A stretch of DNA of 64,000 bases from Rummeliibacillus sp. POC4 (GTDB lineage: Bacteria; Bacillota; Bacilli; Bacillales_A; Planococcaceae): assembly GCF_003576525.1 (NCBI RefSeq), contig NZ_QWUA01000018.1, forward strand, positions 1 through 64,000. Reading direction: 5' to 3'. A program made the position numbers and the translations under genes. The notes below the pieces were generated by a model that had not been told where the DNA came from, made no database searches, and worked only from the letters and a program-made list of their open reading frames with translations. The first letter of the stretch is position 1. Every line of letters begins with the position of its first letter. Positions 16,892 through 25,582 of this stretch are shown piece by piece.

Positions 16892-17938
16892 ATGAAGAAA
16901 ACAAAAAAATTAGCTGCATTTTTAGCTGCAAGTTCATTAGCAATGGTGATTAGTGGATGCTCTAGTTCGGAACAAAACAGTTCAGGTAGTACAACAAACA
17001 AATCTATAAATCTACTTAATGTTTCATATGATCCAACAAGAGAATTATATGAAGAGTTCAACAAATCCTTTATTAAAGAGTGGAAAGATGAAACTGGACA
17101 GACAGTGAAAATTCAGCAATCACATGGTGGTTCAGGAAAACAAGGAAGAGCTGTAATAGATGGATTAAAAGCAGATGTTGTAACACTAGCACTTGCTTAC
17201 GATATCGATGAAATTGCAGCAAATCGAAATCTGATCAACAAGGACTGGCAAGAAGAATTACCGGATCATTCCTCTCCTTACACATCAACGATTGTATTTC
17301 TTGTTCGGAAAGGAAATCCCAAAAGTATTCATGACTGGAACGATCTTGTAAAGAAAGGTGTATCAGTTATTACACCAAATCCAAAAACATCTGGTGGAGC
17401 TCGTTGGAATTATTTAGCTGCATGGGGCTATGCTGATCGTAAATATCAAGGTGATCAGGCGAAAATAAAAGACTTCATGAAAAAGCTTTATAACAACGTT
17501 GAGGTACTTGACTCAGGTGCGCGTGGTTCAACTACAACATTTACCGAGCGACAAATTGGAGATGTATTAATCGCATGGGAAAATGAGGCCTATCTATCTC
17601 TTAAAGAACTAGGTGAAGATAAATTTGAAATTATTACTCCATCATTAAGTATTCTAGCAGAACCACCTGTAGCAGTTGTTGATAAAAATGCAAAAGCAAA
17701 AGGCACTGAAAAAGTAGCGAAAGCTTATTTAGAATATTTGTATACAGATGAAGGACAAGAAATTGCTGCCAAAAATTATTATCGACCACGTAATGAGAAA
17801 ATCCTTGAAAAATATAAAGATCATTTTCCAAATCTCGACCTAATTAAAATTGATGATTTTGGAGGCTGGCAAAAGGCACAAAAAGAACATTTCAGCGATG
17901 GTGGTACTTTTGATTCCATTTATACACCTAAGAATTAG
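16892..17938 (+). CDS. sbp: Sulfate-binding lipoprotein of ABC transporter
   Basis: A 348-residue extracytoplasmic solute-binding protein. A lipoprotein signal ends in the lipobox ISGC (Cys near residue 23), so it should be lipid-anchored outside the membrane. The mature protein matches the sulfate/thiosulfate-binding family, with [15 protein letters not shown] near residue 48, SHGGSGKQ near 76 and TSGGARWNY near 170. It delivers sulfate, and possibly thiosulfate, to CysTW. RBS AAAGGAG precedes the ATG. First gene of sbp-cysT-cysW-cysA. Confidence 0.93.
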   Translation: MKKTKKLAAFLAASSLAMVISGCSSSEQNSSGSTTNKSINLLNVSYDPTRELYEEFNKSFIKEWKDETGQTVKIQQSHGGSGKQGRAVIDGLKADVVTLALAYDIDEIAANRNLINKDWQEELPDHSSPYTSTIVFLVRKGNPKSIHDWNDLVKKGVSVITPNPKTSGGARWNYLAAWGYADRKYQGDQAKIKDFMKKLYNNVEVLDSGARGSTTTFTERQIGDVLIAWENEAYLSLKELGEDKFEIITPSLSILAEPPVAVVDKNAKAKGTEKVAKAYLEYLYTDEGQEIAAKNYYRPRNEKILEKYKDHFPNLDLIKIDDFGGWQKAQKEHFSDGGTFDSIYTPKN

Positions 17939-17952
17939 TAAGGAGGGATTTG

Positions 17953-18786
17953 ATGACGACTACTTTTTTTCATAAAAAGAGATTGACCGTTCTTCCAGGT
18001 TTTAAACTTTCTATTGGTTTTACTTTACTATACTTAAGTATTTTAATACTATTGCCACTTTCAATGCTTTTTTGGAATACCATGCAACTTAGTTGGCATG
18101 ATTTTATTAAAATTATAAGTGATTCTCGTGTTGTTGCATCATATAAATTAACATTTGGAACGTCCTTTTTAGCGGCAATTATTAATGTATTTTTTGGTAC
18201 TATAATTGCTTGGGTACTTGTTCGCTATGATTTTGTTGGCAAAAAGCTTATGGATGGTCTTGTAGACCTTCCATTTGCTCTTCCAACTGCTGTCGCAGGT
18301 ATTGCGCTAACAGCCCTCTATGCACCAAACGGCTGGATTGGAAACCTGTTTCCTTTTAAAATCGCATTTACTCCAATCGGAATTATTATTGCCCTAACAT
18401 TTATTGGGTTACCATTTGTTGTTCGAACAGTACAACCGGTATTACAAAACTTTTCAACTGAATCAGAAGAAGCATCTGCGAGTCTTGGCGCGAATCGTTG
18501 GAAAACTTTCATAAAAGTTATTTTTCCAGAACTAATTCCTGCCATTCTAACTGGTTTTACTCTTGCTTTTTCCCGAGCTCTTGGTGAATATGGATCAGTT
18601 GTTTTTATCGCTGGTAATATGCCGATGAAAACAGAAATAACACCCTTACTGATAATGACGAAATTAGAACAATATGATTATCCAGGTGCAACAGCAATAG
18701 CTATCGTTCTACTTATATCTTCGTTCATGATCTTACTGATTATGAATATTATTCAATGGCTTGCCAATCGGAAATATAGCGTATAG
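17953..18786 (+). CDS. cysT: Sulfate ABC transporter permease CysT
   Basis: A 277-residue inner membrane permease with about six transmembrane segments. The cytoplasmic EAA loop ([15 protein letters not shown], about residue 175) contacts the ATPase Cys[14 protein letters not shown] near the C-terminus is typical of CysT/CysU. It forms the channel with CysW. The ATG at 17953 has AGGAGGG 5 bases upstream; a TTG at 17950 is too close to that site. Confidence 0.93.
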   Translation: MTTTFFHKKRLTVLPGFKLSIGFTLLYLSILILLPLSMLFWNTMQLSWHDFIKIISDSRVVASYKLTFGTSFLAAIINVFFGTIIAWVLVRYDFVGKKLMDGLVDLPFALPTAVAGIALTALYAPNGWIGNLFPFKIAFTPIGIIIALTFIGLPFVVRTVQPVLQNFSTESEEASASLGANRWKTFIKVIFPELIPAILTGFTLAFSRALGEYGSVVFIAGNMPMKTEITPLLIMTKLEQYDYPGATAIAIVLLISSFMILLIMNIIQWLANRKYSV

Positions 18787-18797
18787 GAGGAGGAAAC

Positions 18798-19664
18798 ATG
18801 GAAAAATTGACGATTGAACAAACTGTGGTTACCTCTAAGCAAAAGATAGGAAATACAACTTTAAAAGAGCCCTGGCTTATACGCTTGATACTCACGACTA
18901 TTTCACTTTTATTTCTTTTAATTTTCTTAGTACTACCTCTAGTAACAATTTTCATTACTGCTTTTAAAAAAGGACTAGATGTGTATATAGCGTCTATTAC
19001 TGAACCAGATGCACTTTCCGCAATAAAATTAACATTACTAGTAGCAGTTATTGCTGTACCTATTAACACGCTATTTGGTATAGCTGCTGCTTGGGCAATT
19101 ACTAAATTCAATTTTCGTGGAAAAAATTTATTAACGACATTAATCGATCTCCCATTTGCTGTATCTCCCGTTATTGCAGGTTTAGTATTTATTTTACTTT
19201 TCGGTGCGGAAGGGCTATTTGGGGACCTTTTATCGAATTATAATGTTCAAATTATTTTTTCACTTCCAGGTATTATTTTAGCCTCACTTTTTGTCACTGT
19301 TCCGTTTGTTGCTCGAGAGCTTATTCCACTTATGCAAACACAGGGAACTCAGGAAGAAGAGGCCTCAATTAGTTTGGGCGCTGGTGCATTAACAACTTTC
19401 TTAAAGGTTACTCTTCCCAATATAAAATGGGGACTATTATATGGAGTTATTTTATGTAATGCACGCGTAATGGGCGAATTTGGTGCTGTTTCAGTCGTTT
19501 CAGGCCATATTCGGGGATTAACAAATACTATGCCTCTACATATAGAAGTCTTATACAATGAATATCAATTTTCGGCAGCATTCGCGGTCGCTTCATTGAT
19601 GTCTTTATTAGCACTATTTACGATCATTATTAAGAACATAATTGAATGGAGAACAAAGCAATAG
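18798..19664 (+). CDS. cysW: Sulfate ABC transporter permease CysW
   Basis: A 288-residue membrane protein, paralogous to CysT, with about six transmembrane segments, an EAA loop ([16 protein letters not shown], about residue 190) and the [16 protein letters not shown] segment characteristic of CysW. GGAGGAGGAAAC precedes its ATG, 11 bases after cysT. It is the second half of the sulfate channel. Confidence 0.93.
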   Translation: MEKLTIEQTVVTSKQKIGNTTLKEPWLIRLILTTISLLFLLIFLVLPLVTIFITAFKKGLDVYIASITEPDALSAIKLTLLVAVIAVPINTLFGIAAAWAITKFNFRGKNLLTTLIDLPFAVSPVIAGLVFILLFGAEGLFGDLLSNYNVQIIFSLPGIILASLFVTVPFVARELIPLMQTQGTQEEEASISLGAGALTTFLKVTLPNIKWGLLYGVILCNARVMGEFGAVSVVSGHIRGLTNTMPLHIEVLYNEYQFSAAFAVASLMSLLALFTIIIKNIIEWRTKQ

Positions 19665-19675
19665 GAGGGTTGAAA

Positions 19676-20749
19676 ATGAGTATTACTATTCAAAATATAA
19701 AAAAGAAATTTGGAAACTTTCAAGCATTGGATGATATCTCCTTAAACATTGAAACTGGTGAACTTATAGCTTTGCTTGGCCCATCTGGGTCTGGGAAAAC
19801 CTCTTTACTACGCATCATTGCCGGCCTTGAAAATTTAGATGAAGGTGCTATTTTATTTGATGGTGAAAATATAACAGAAATTAATGCAAAGGAACGTAAT
19901 ATTGGATTTGTTTTTCAACATTATGCGCTCTTTAAACATATGACAGTATTCGAAAATGTCGCATACGGGCTAAAGGTTCGGCCACGAAAAACCCGCCCAT
20001 CAAAAAAAGAAATTGCCGATAAGGTCCATACACTTTTATCACTTGTAAAGCTTGAACATTTTGCTGACCGCTATCCCAGTCAACTATCAGGTGGCCAAAG
20101 ACAGCGCGTTGCTCTTGCACGGGCTCTTGCTGTCGAACCGAAAGTTCTTCTTTTAGATGAGCCTTTCGGAGCTCTTGATGCAAAAGTACGTAAGGATTTA
20201 AGACGTTGGCTCCGTAAAATGCATAATGAGTTTCATGTTACAAGTATTTTTGTTACACATGATCAGGAGGAAGCTTTAGATGTAGCTGACAGAATCGTTG
20301 TTATGAACAAAGGGAAAATTGAACAGGTTGGTACACCAGAAGATGTATATGATCATCCAAACAGTCCATTTGTTTATGACTTTCTAGGAAACGTTAACCT
20401 TTTTAAAGGACGTTTAAAAAACGGTCAGCTTGTTCACGGTAGTTATACAGGTCCAATTGATGAAACTTTGGCAAAGCATGATACAGAAGCAATCGGTTAC
20501 GTTCGTCCTCATGATATTCAAATTGAACGCACAGCTAATTTAGAGGGTATGGTGCCTGCTAAAATTATTTTTATCCATGCCATCGGTCCAATTGTGCAAA
20601 TCGAGTTACATCGTCAAGATATAGACGAATACTTAGAAGCCGAGATTTCAAAAGAACTATTTCACTCTTTGAAGTTACAACGTGGCGAGCAAGTTTATAT
20701 ACGTCCAAAACAATTGAAGGTGTTTATTCCTGATGATTTTTCAATTTAA
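19676..20749 (+). CDS. cysA: Sulfate ABC transporter ATPase CysA
   Basis: A 357-residue ATPase. Walker [10 protein letters not shown] (about residue 36), signature LSGGQRQR (about 135), Walker [12 protein letters not shown] and the H-loop FVTHDQEEA form the nucleotide-binding domain, followed by a C-terminal TOBE-like domain (about 240-357). It powers sulfate uptake. I chose the ATG at 19676 because AGGAGGG lies 6 bases upstream; the longer frame starting inside cysW lacks a site. Confidence 0.94.
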   Translation: MSITIQNIKKKFGNFQALDDISLNIETGELIALLGPSGSGKTSLLRIIAGLENLDEGAILFDGENITEINAKERNIGFVFQHYALFKHMTVFENVAYGLKVRPRKTRPSKKEIADKVHTLLSLVKLEHFADRYPSQLSGGQRQRVALARALAVEPKVLLLDEPFGALDAKVRKDLRRWLRKMHNEFHVTSIFVTHDQEEALDVADRIVVMNKGKIEQVGTPEDVYDHPNSPFVYDFLGNVNLFKGRLKNGQLVHGSYTGPIDETLAKHDTEAIGYVRPHDIQIERTANLEGMVPAKIIFIHAIGPIVQIELHRQDIDEYLEAEISKELFHSLKLQRGEQVYIRPKQLKVFIPDDFSI

Positions 20750-20786
20750 TAAATAATTATAGGCATATAAATCACTAAATCTAAGA

Positions 20787-20836
20787 AGAGGCACCCTCAG
20801 TTTATCTTAAAACTGAAAGTGCCTCTATTTCATTTT
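20787..20836 (+). terminator. Terminator of the sulfate transporter operon
   Basis: AGAGGCAC pairs with GTGCCTCT (20787-20794 with 20819-20826), with a further CAGTTT/AAACTG inner stem, followed by ATTTCATTTT. Confidence 0.8.
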
Positions 20837-20898
20837 ATAGAATTTACTGATTCAAAATAGTAAATCCGAATACTAAAACTCCTGAGTGGAAAATAGAG

Positions 20899-20937
20899 AA
20901 AAAAAGAAAACCACTGTTTAAATAATACAGAGTTCTC
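20899..20937 (-). terminator. Terminator of the GntR-ABC operon
   Basis: Minus strand: GAGAACTCTGT with ACAGTGGTTTTC (one bulge, G-U pairs), then a run of seven T. It lies 60 bases after the permease stop. Confidence 0.75.
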
Positions 20938-20996
20938 CTTTTTTCCATTGAATTTCATTTATACAACTAAAATGTACTCAGCTTTTATTCCTAATC

Positions 20997-21941
20997 TTAG
21001 GCTGTTACATCTCGTTTTATAAAAGTGATAAAACTTGCTACTAAGAAAATAATTGCATAAATCACTAATATTGTTAAAGAGAATGGCATTGTTAATCCAT
21101 CAACAATAGAGAATCCGCCTGGTTCAAATTGCGTTAAGTCAGTATTTGTGATCCACAAATATTTAACAAATTCATATTTACTTAAGAGCATGACCAGACT
21201 TGCGCCCATAAAATTGATAAACAGTGTAAGTCCAATTGCTAAAGAGCTAGAACGGAAAATACTACCAATCATAAATGCAAAAATTACAGACATAAAAATA
21301 TCCCCAAAATTTAATACATACATATATAAGGTATGACCAATTGATGATGCTTCTACTATTTTATTACCTTCAATTACTAAATCAGTTCCGTCTGAAGATC
21401 CAAACAAGATGGAACCACAGATGAAAGTTAAAACCAAAGATAAGGCTGCCAAAGTAATTACAAAAATGAAAACTGTTAAAAGCTTAGAAGTTAATATTTT
21501 TGCTCTACTAATTGGACGAGTTAGTAGCATTTTTATCGTACCGGTTGAAAATTCGCTTGATACTATGCCCGCTGCAATAATTGTTCCAAATAAACTAATA
21601 AAAGATAATAAAATTGTACCTTCTTCCATATACGATTCTGTACTTTTTGTTTCTACTGGAGGTACATTATTCTTTAATCGATATTCAGAAATTTTGATAG
21701 AATCTTTTGCTTCTTGTAGTTCATCTTTTGATAAATCTCCAGCACTAATCATTGACTGTTGTTCTTTAATTGATTGTTCTTCCGCCGCTTTCCAATTCTC
21801 TTTTTCTAAATTACCTGTCCATTTATAAAGACCAGCAAATGCAAATACTCCTAATATTAATAGGATCAACATTACCCATGTACCTTTTTTATGCCATAAT
21901 TTCATCCACTCATTTTGCAGAAGCTTTAACAATTTGGCCAC
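20997..21941 (-). CDS. ABC-2 type transporter permease
   Basis: A 314-residue membrane protein with a first transmembrane segment at about 20-40, a long extracytoplasmic loop of about 70 residues, and five more segments (about 95-310). The basic N-terminus (LLQNEWMKLWHKKGTW) is typical of permeases paired with BcrA/NatA-like ATPases. It overlaps the upstream ATPase gene by 32 bases and is last in the five-gene operon. The substrate is unknown; such pairs often give resistance to cell-envelope peptides. Confidence 0.82.
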   Translation of the reverse strand: MAKLLKLLQNEWMKLWHKKGTWVMLILLILGVFAFAGLYKWTGNLEKENWKAAEEQSIKEQQSMISAGDLSKDELQEAKDSIKISEYRLKNNVPPVETKSTESYMEEGTILLSFISLFGTIIAAGIVSSEFSTGTIKMLLTRPISRAKILTSKLLTVFIFVITLAALSLVLTFICGSILFGSSDGTDLVIEGNKIVEASSIGHTLYMYVLNFGDIFMSVIFAFMIGSIFRSSSLAIGLTLFINFMGASLVMLLSKYEFVKYLWITNTDLTQFEPGGFSIVDGLTMPFSLTILVIYAIIFLVASFITFIKRDVTA

Positions 21942-22824
21942 CTCCAGTGATTTCTAAGAATTGATCTTCTAATGATTGATGGTGAGGTTGTATTGCGAAG
22001 ATATCTATTCCCTCACTTGATAATTTTGATATCAATTTTGGAACTGCATCTCTATCAATTGAAACTAAATAACCATTTCCGAACTTTTCAAACACATAAT
22101 TTTGTGTTGTTAAAAGTTGTTCACTATCTGGTCCTGCTTCAAGATAGTAAATTGGTTGTTGTTCTGTAGTCATTTCACGAATTTCAATTAATTGACCACT
22201 TTTTATGACAGCAATTCGGTCACATATCAATTCAATTTCAGCTAGTAAATGACTAGAGACAAAAATAGATACTTGTTCCTTTTGGGCAATGGTTCTAAGA
22301 TGCTCTCTAAATTCACGAATACCAGCTGGATCTAATCCATTGGTTGGTTCATCTAATATTAAAAATTTTGGATGGTGTAACAATGCCTGGGCTAGTCCTA
22401 ATCTTTGGCGCATTCCAAGCGAATATGTTGATACTTTCTCATGTATTCGGTTTTCAAGACCAACGAGACTAACTACTTCTCCTATTCTTTCTTTCGTTAC
22501 ATTATCATGCATTCTAGCAAAGTGAAGTAAATTCTTGTAGCCAGACATAAACTTATACATCTCTGGATTTTCAACAATTACTCCTACTTTACTTATCGCC
22601 TTTTCAAAATCTTTAGCTAATGAAATGCCATCGATTAATACCTCTCCACCTGTTGGTTTCATTAGTCCAGTCATTAATCGAATAGTTGTTGTTTTACCAG
22701 CTCCATTAGGACCTAAAAAACCCGTTATCTGACCAGGGAAAAGCTCAATGTTTAAATCTTTAACAATTTCTTTACCTTTAATATTTTTCGATAAATGTTT
22801 TAACTCTACGATTGGTTTCATCAT
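21910..22824 (-). CDS. ABC transporter ATPase (BcrA/NatA-like)
   Basis: A 304-residue ATPase with Walker A GPNGAGKTT, signature YSLGMRQRLG, Walker B LILDEPTNGLDP and an H-loop in SSHLL. The C-terminal 90 residues form the extra domain common in drug and antimicrobial peptide exporters. It overlaps the permease gene downstream and is separated by one base from the ATPase gene upstream, so the operon is tightly coupled. Export or self-protection is inference. Confidence 0.88.
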   Translation of the reverse strand: MMKPIVELKHLSKNIKGKEIVKDLNIELFPGQITGFLGPNGAGKTTTIRLMTGLMKPTGGEVLIDGISLAKDFEKAISKVGVIVENPEMYKFMSGYKNLLHFARMHDNVTKERIGEVVSLVGLENRIHEKVSTYSLGMRQRLGLAQALLHHPKFLILDEPTNGLDPAGIREFREHLRTIAQKEQVSIFVSSHLLAEIELICDRIAVIKSGQLIEIREMTTEQQPIYYLEAGPDSEQLLTTQNYVFEKFGNGYLVSIDRDAVPKLISKLSSEGIDIFAIQPHHQSLEDQFLEITGGGQIVKASAK

Positions 22825-22825
22825 A

Positions 22826-23521
22826 TCACCCTTTACTATATTGTTTTTTCATCCATTGTGTAGCATCTTGCTGCCAATCCTCTCGAAGTACTTCTAAGTT
22901 TTCAAAAGAAGCAACTTTGCCATCTTTTAATAGAAGTAATCCATCTAGAATTGGTTCCACTTCATGTAGTTCATGTGTTGACAGAAGAATGGTTTGATTG
23001 TTACCATCTAAAAACTTTATCAATCCCTTTATTAAAACTTCCCTTACCATCGGATCAAGTCCAGAAAAAGGTTCATCCATCAAATAAACGGAAACATTTC
23101 GGCCTAATGTAGCTGCCATTTTAATGCGTCCTCTTTGCCCTTTAGACATCTTCTTCATTTTCTTGTCGATTTCAACCTGTAAGAATAACGCAATTTCCTC
23201 AGCTTTTTGTTTTGAAAAGTCATTAAATTGGGATTGATAGAAAGAAAAAATATCATCACCAGTTAAATGAGGATAGAATTCATCGATATCTGGCAAATAG
23301 GCTATTTCTTTAGCACTTTGATGTGTTATTACCTGTCCACCTAACTCTATTTTTCCTTTAGTAGGGTTTTTAACACCTGCTAACAAACGTAGTAAAGTAG
23401 ATTTACCACACCCATTTTCACCGATTAGGCCAATAATCTTACCTTCGGGCAACGTAAACGTAACATCTTCAAGTACAACTTTTTTGCCATATTGATACTT
23501 CACTTGTTGGACAGAAATCAT
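22826..23521 (-). CDS. ABC transporter ATPase (YtrB-like)
   Basis: A 231-residue ATPase with Walker A GENGCGKST and Walker B VYLMDEPFSGLDP. The signature is the degenerate MSKGQRGR instead of LSGGQ, as in YtrB-type proteins paired with GntR regulators. H-loop LSTHEL. It overlaps the GntR gene by 4 bases (ATGA). Its permease partner is probably the 23883..24662 product, which would give two ATPase-permease pairs in one operon. Confidence 0.86.
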   Translation of the reverse strand: MISVQQVKYQYGKKVVLEDVTFTLPEGKIIGLIGENGCGKSTLLRLLAGVKNPTKGKIELGGQVITHQSAKEIAYLPDIDEFYPHLTGDDIFSFYQSQFNDFSKQKAEEIALFLQVEIDKKMKKMSKGQRGRIKMAATLGRNVSVYLMDEPFSGLDPMVREVLIKGLIKFLDGNNQTILLSTHELHEVEPILDGLLLLKDGKVASFENLEVLREDWQQDATQWMKKQYSKG

Positions 23522-23886
23522 TTATTTTCCTCTCCTTGTTTTTGAAGTTGTTCCATTATTTCTTTTTTCGTAAATCCAAATTCCTCAATACTATGAAAAA
23601 ATTGCTCAACTATTTTTTCTTTCATCTGCTCTCTTAAATGATCCACCTTGTTCCTGTCATTAGTTATATACGTTCCTTGCCCTCGTTTAGTTTCAGTTAA
23701 TTCCATTTGTTCCAGCTCCTTGTATACTCTTTGAACTGTATTAACATTCACACCAACTTCTAACGCATACTCACGTACAGATGGCATTTTATCTCCTAAT
23801 CTCCTATTTCCACGTATTATATCTCCACAAATTTTTTCTACAAGTTGTGTGTAAATAGGTTTGTCTCTTGAAAAATCCACTGTCAT
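23518..23886 (-). CDS. GntR-family regulator, YtrA subfamily
   Basis: A 122-residue regulator. The N-terminal winged helix (about 10-80; GDKMPSVREYALEVGVNVNTVQRVYKEL is the recognition region) is followed by a short helical tail, the size and layout of the YtrA subfamily. It overlaps both neighbours by 4 bases. Family members repress their own ABC transporter operon and respond to cell-wall antibiotics in several species. The likely operator is the palindrome at 24682..24707 in front of the operon. Confidence 0.87.
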   Translation of the reverse strand: MTVDFSRDKPIYTQLVEKICGDIIRGNRRLGDKMPSVREYALEVGVNVNTVQRVYKELEQMELTETKRGQGTYITNDRNKVDHLREQMKEKIVEQFFHSIEEFGFTKKEIMEQLQKQGEENK

Positions 23887-24662
23887 TCTGTAACCACCTT
23901 TTTACACCATTTAACGCTGACAATAATCATTAAAACAGATATGAATATATTTAATAGATCCTCACGCCAATATAAGTCATCAACCAATAAAGTAGCATCG
24001 TATACCTGAACAATGGGATCAATAAAGTTGTCAATATATCCTCCTGATTTCTTACCAGTTAAAAATAATTTGCTATATAATGCTGAACTTGTTATTTTGA
24101 CCAAGCCATAAACAATCCCAAAAAGTATTATCAACACTGTAAAAATGGAAAGTTTCCCTATCCATTTTTTCATCTTTACATAACACGAAAACATTAATAG
24201 CGTTAAAGGTAAGAGACTGAATAAGAAACTTATAGAAAAGAAAATCATTCCAATAATAAATTCCAATTGCGCTAGTAACGAGAAATCACTTTCGGTAGAA
24301 GCAACAATAACTGCCTCAATAGACATAATCAGTGTCAAAATTATACTTGTTAAAAGACTAAAGAAACCCTTTGCCCCTATTAACTCATAAAATGGTGCTG
24401 GGGTATGTAACCAAATATCAACACGTTGAAGTTCATGTTTGAGATTTGTGAAAAATTGGAAACATACGATAAGAAAAGAAAGAATGCATACTATTATCGC
24501 CATTATAAAAATGGTACTGTCTTGATTTATAGATGCATCTATATATTTTTTTATTAAAACAGGAATGCCTACAGTTACTCCTATACAAATAATACATGTG
24601 GATAATAACCACTTATAATATGTTTGCCACTCCCGAATGAATAATCCCCAAAATCTTCTCAT
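23883..24662 (-). CDS. Membrane protein, probable ABC permease subunit
   Basis: A 259-residue protein with about six hydrophobic segments and a basic N-terminus (MRRFWGLFIREW). It is the first gene of the operon and overlaps the regulator gene. Length and topology fit the permease subunit of a YtrBC-like exporter, but I find no diagnostic motif, so the call rests mainly on context. Confidence 0.68.
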   Translation of the reverse strand: MRRFWGLFIREWQTYYKWLLSTCIICIGVTVGIPVLIKKYIDASINQDSTIFIMAIIVCILSFLIVCFQFFTNLKHELQRVDIWLHTPAPFYELIGAKGFFSLLTSIILTLIMSIEAVIVASTESDFSLLAQLEFIIGMIFFSISFLFSLLPLTLLMFSCYVKMKKWIGKLSIFTVLIILFGIVYGLVKITSSALYSKLFLTGKKSGGYIDNFIDPIVQVYDATLLVDDLYWREDLLNIFISVLMIIVSVKWCKKVVTE

Positions 24663-24681
24663 ACTCTAGCCTCTTCCGTTA

Positions 24682-24707
24682 TAGTGTACTATTTAGATAG
24701 TACACTA
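24682..24707. promoter_or_regulatory. Palindromic operator, probably for the GntR regulator
   Basis: Perfect 11-bp inverted repeat TAGTGTACTAT / ATAGTACACTA with a 4-base centre, 20 bases before the first gene. YtrA-family operators are palindromes placed at their own promoter, so autoregulation is likely. Only one copy is seen. Confidence 0.7.
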
Positions 24708-24865
24708 AGACAACTGTAATTTCAACCAATAATTAGAAATTATTTTCAAACCTAATTATTTTGTACTGAAAAGGGCATGACAACTGGTTAAAAAACAACT
24801 TACCACATCTCTTCACTAATTCATCATTTCTTTTTCACACTTCATTCACAAATGCAGCTTTAAGG

Positions 24866-24881
24866 TGTGACTTTTATCACA
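24866..24881 (+). promoter_or_regulatory. FNR/CRP-like site before the ba3 oxidase genes
   Basis: TGTGA-CTTTTA-TCACA is an exact match to the Bacillus Fnr consensus TGTGA-N6-TCACA. Its centre lies about 41 bases before a start placed by the -10-like TATATC at 24901-24906, the usual activator distance. Other CRP/FNR-family regulators could use it. Confidence 0.65.
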
Positions 24882-24882
24882 T

Positions 24883-24896
24883 CGAAAGCGCTTTAT
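24883..24896 (+). promoter_or_regulatory. Catabolite-responsive (cre-like) site
   Basis: The core GAAAGCGCTTT matches the symmetric cre sequence TGAAAGCGCTTTCA at 11 of 14 positions. It lies between the FNR-like site and the -10-like element, where CcpA would repress. Confidence 0.5.
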
Positions 24897-24953
24897 ATTT
24901 TATATCATGAATTCGAGCAATAAAAGAAAGCCTTAAATAAAGGAGAGGATATT

Positions 24954-25076
24954 ATGGCTAACAAACACGAACCAGAAGAAAACTTAAAAGGCACTCTTTA
25001 CCTAGTCACTGGTGTAGGTATAATAATCGTTGCCATTTGGGCTGCATGCTTTGGTCTATTTCTTGATCGCTTTTAA
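24954..25076 (+). CDS. Cytochrome c oxidase subunit IIa (ba3 type)
   Basis: A 40-residue protein with one transmembrane helix (about 15-35) and short charged ends, matching the small subunit IIa of ba3-type oxidases. GGAGAGG lies 6 bases before the ATG. It directly precedes the subunit II and I genes, which is its usual position. It probably fills the place of the first helix missing from subunit II. Confidence 0.8.
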   Translation: MANKHEPEENLKGTLYLVTGVGIIIVAIWAACFGLFLDRF

Positions 25077-25099
25077 ACTGAAAGAAAGAAGGGAAAACT

Positions 25100-25582
25100 A
25101 TGCATCTTCATAAGTATGAAAAATATTGGTTAACATTCGGTGTTGGATCCCTAATCGTTTTTTTATTGATTACTGGTATTATGGCATTTCATAATGGGAG
25201 CCATCCACCGAGTGCAAAGAATACGATTAATCACGAAAAGGTTGATGAAATCGCACCATTCAACAAACCAGGTGTACATAAAGTATCTGGAAAGGATTGG
25301 GATTACGAAGTAGTAGTTGTGGCCTCTGCTTTCTATTACAATCCACCTGAATTAGAAGTACCTGTAGGATCCAAAGTAAAGTTTATTGCTACCTCTAAAG
25401 ACGTTGTTCACGGTTTTGAGATTTCAGGAACAAACGTTAACATGATGCTAGAACCTGGTTACATTTCAGAATACACCACAACAGTAGATAAAACTGGTGA
25501 GTACTTAATCGTATGTAATGAGTATTGTGGTGTTGGTCATGCTCAAATGCACTCTATGCTTAAGGTGGTGGATAAAAAATGA
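25100..25582 (+). CDS. cbaB: Cytochrome c oxidase subunit II (ba3 type)
   Basis: A 160-residue protein with one N-terminal transmembrane helix (about 12-32) and an extracellular cupredoxin domain. The dinuclear CuA site is visible as H in VVHGFEI and CNEYCGVGHAQMHSM (about 137-151). It accepts electrons from cytochrome c and passes them to subunit I. The stop overlaps the next start by 4 bases (ATGA). Confidence 0.92.
   Translation: MHLHKYEKYWLTFGVGSLIVFLLITGIMAFHNGSHPPSAKNTINHEKVDEIAPFNKPGVHKVSGKDWDYEVVVVASAFYYNPPELEVPVGSKVKFIATSKDVVHGFEISGTNVNMMLEPGYISEYTTTVDKTGEYLIVCNEYCGVGHAQMHSMLKVVDKK

Noticed and set aside
20281-20300. Possible internal ribosome site in cysA (AGGAGGAA)
   Set aside because: It is the normal coding of DQEEA in the H-loop region of ABC ATPases, and no start codon with a useful frame follows.
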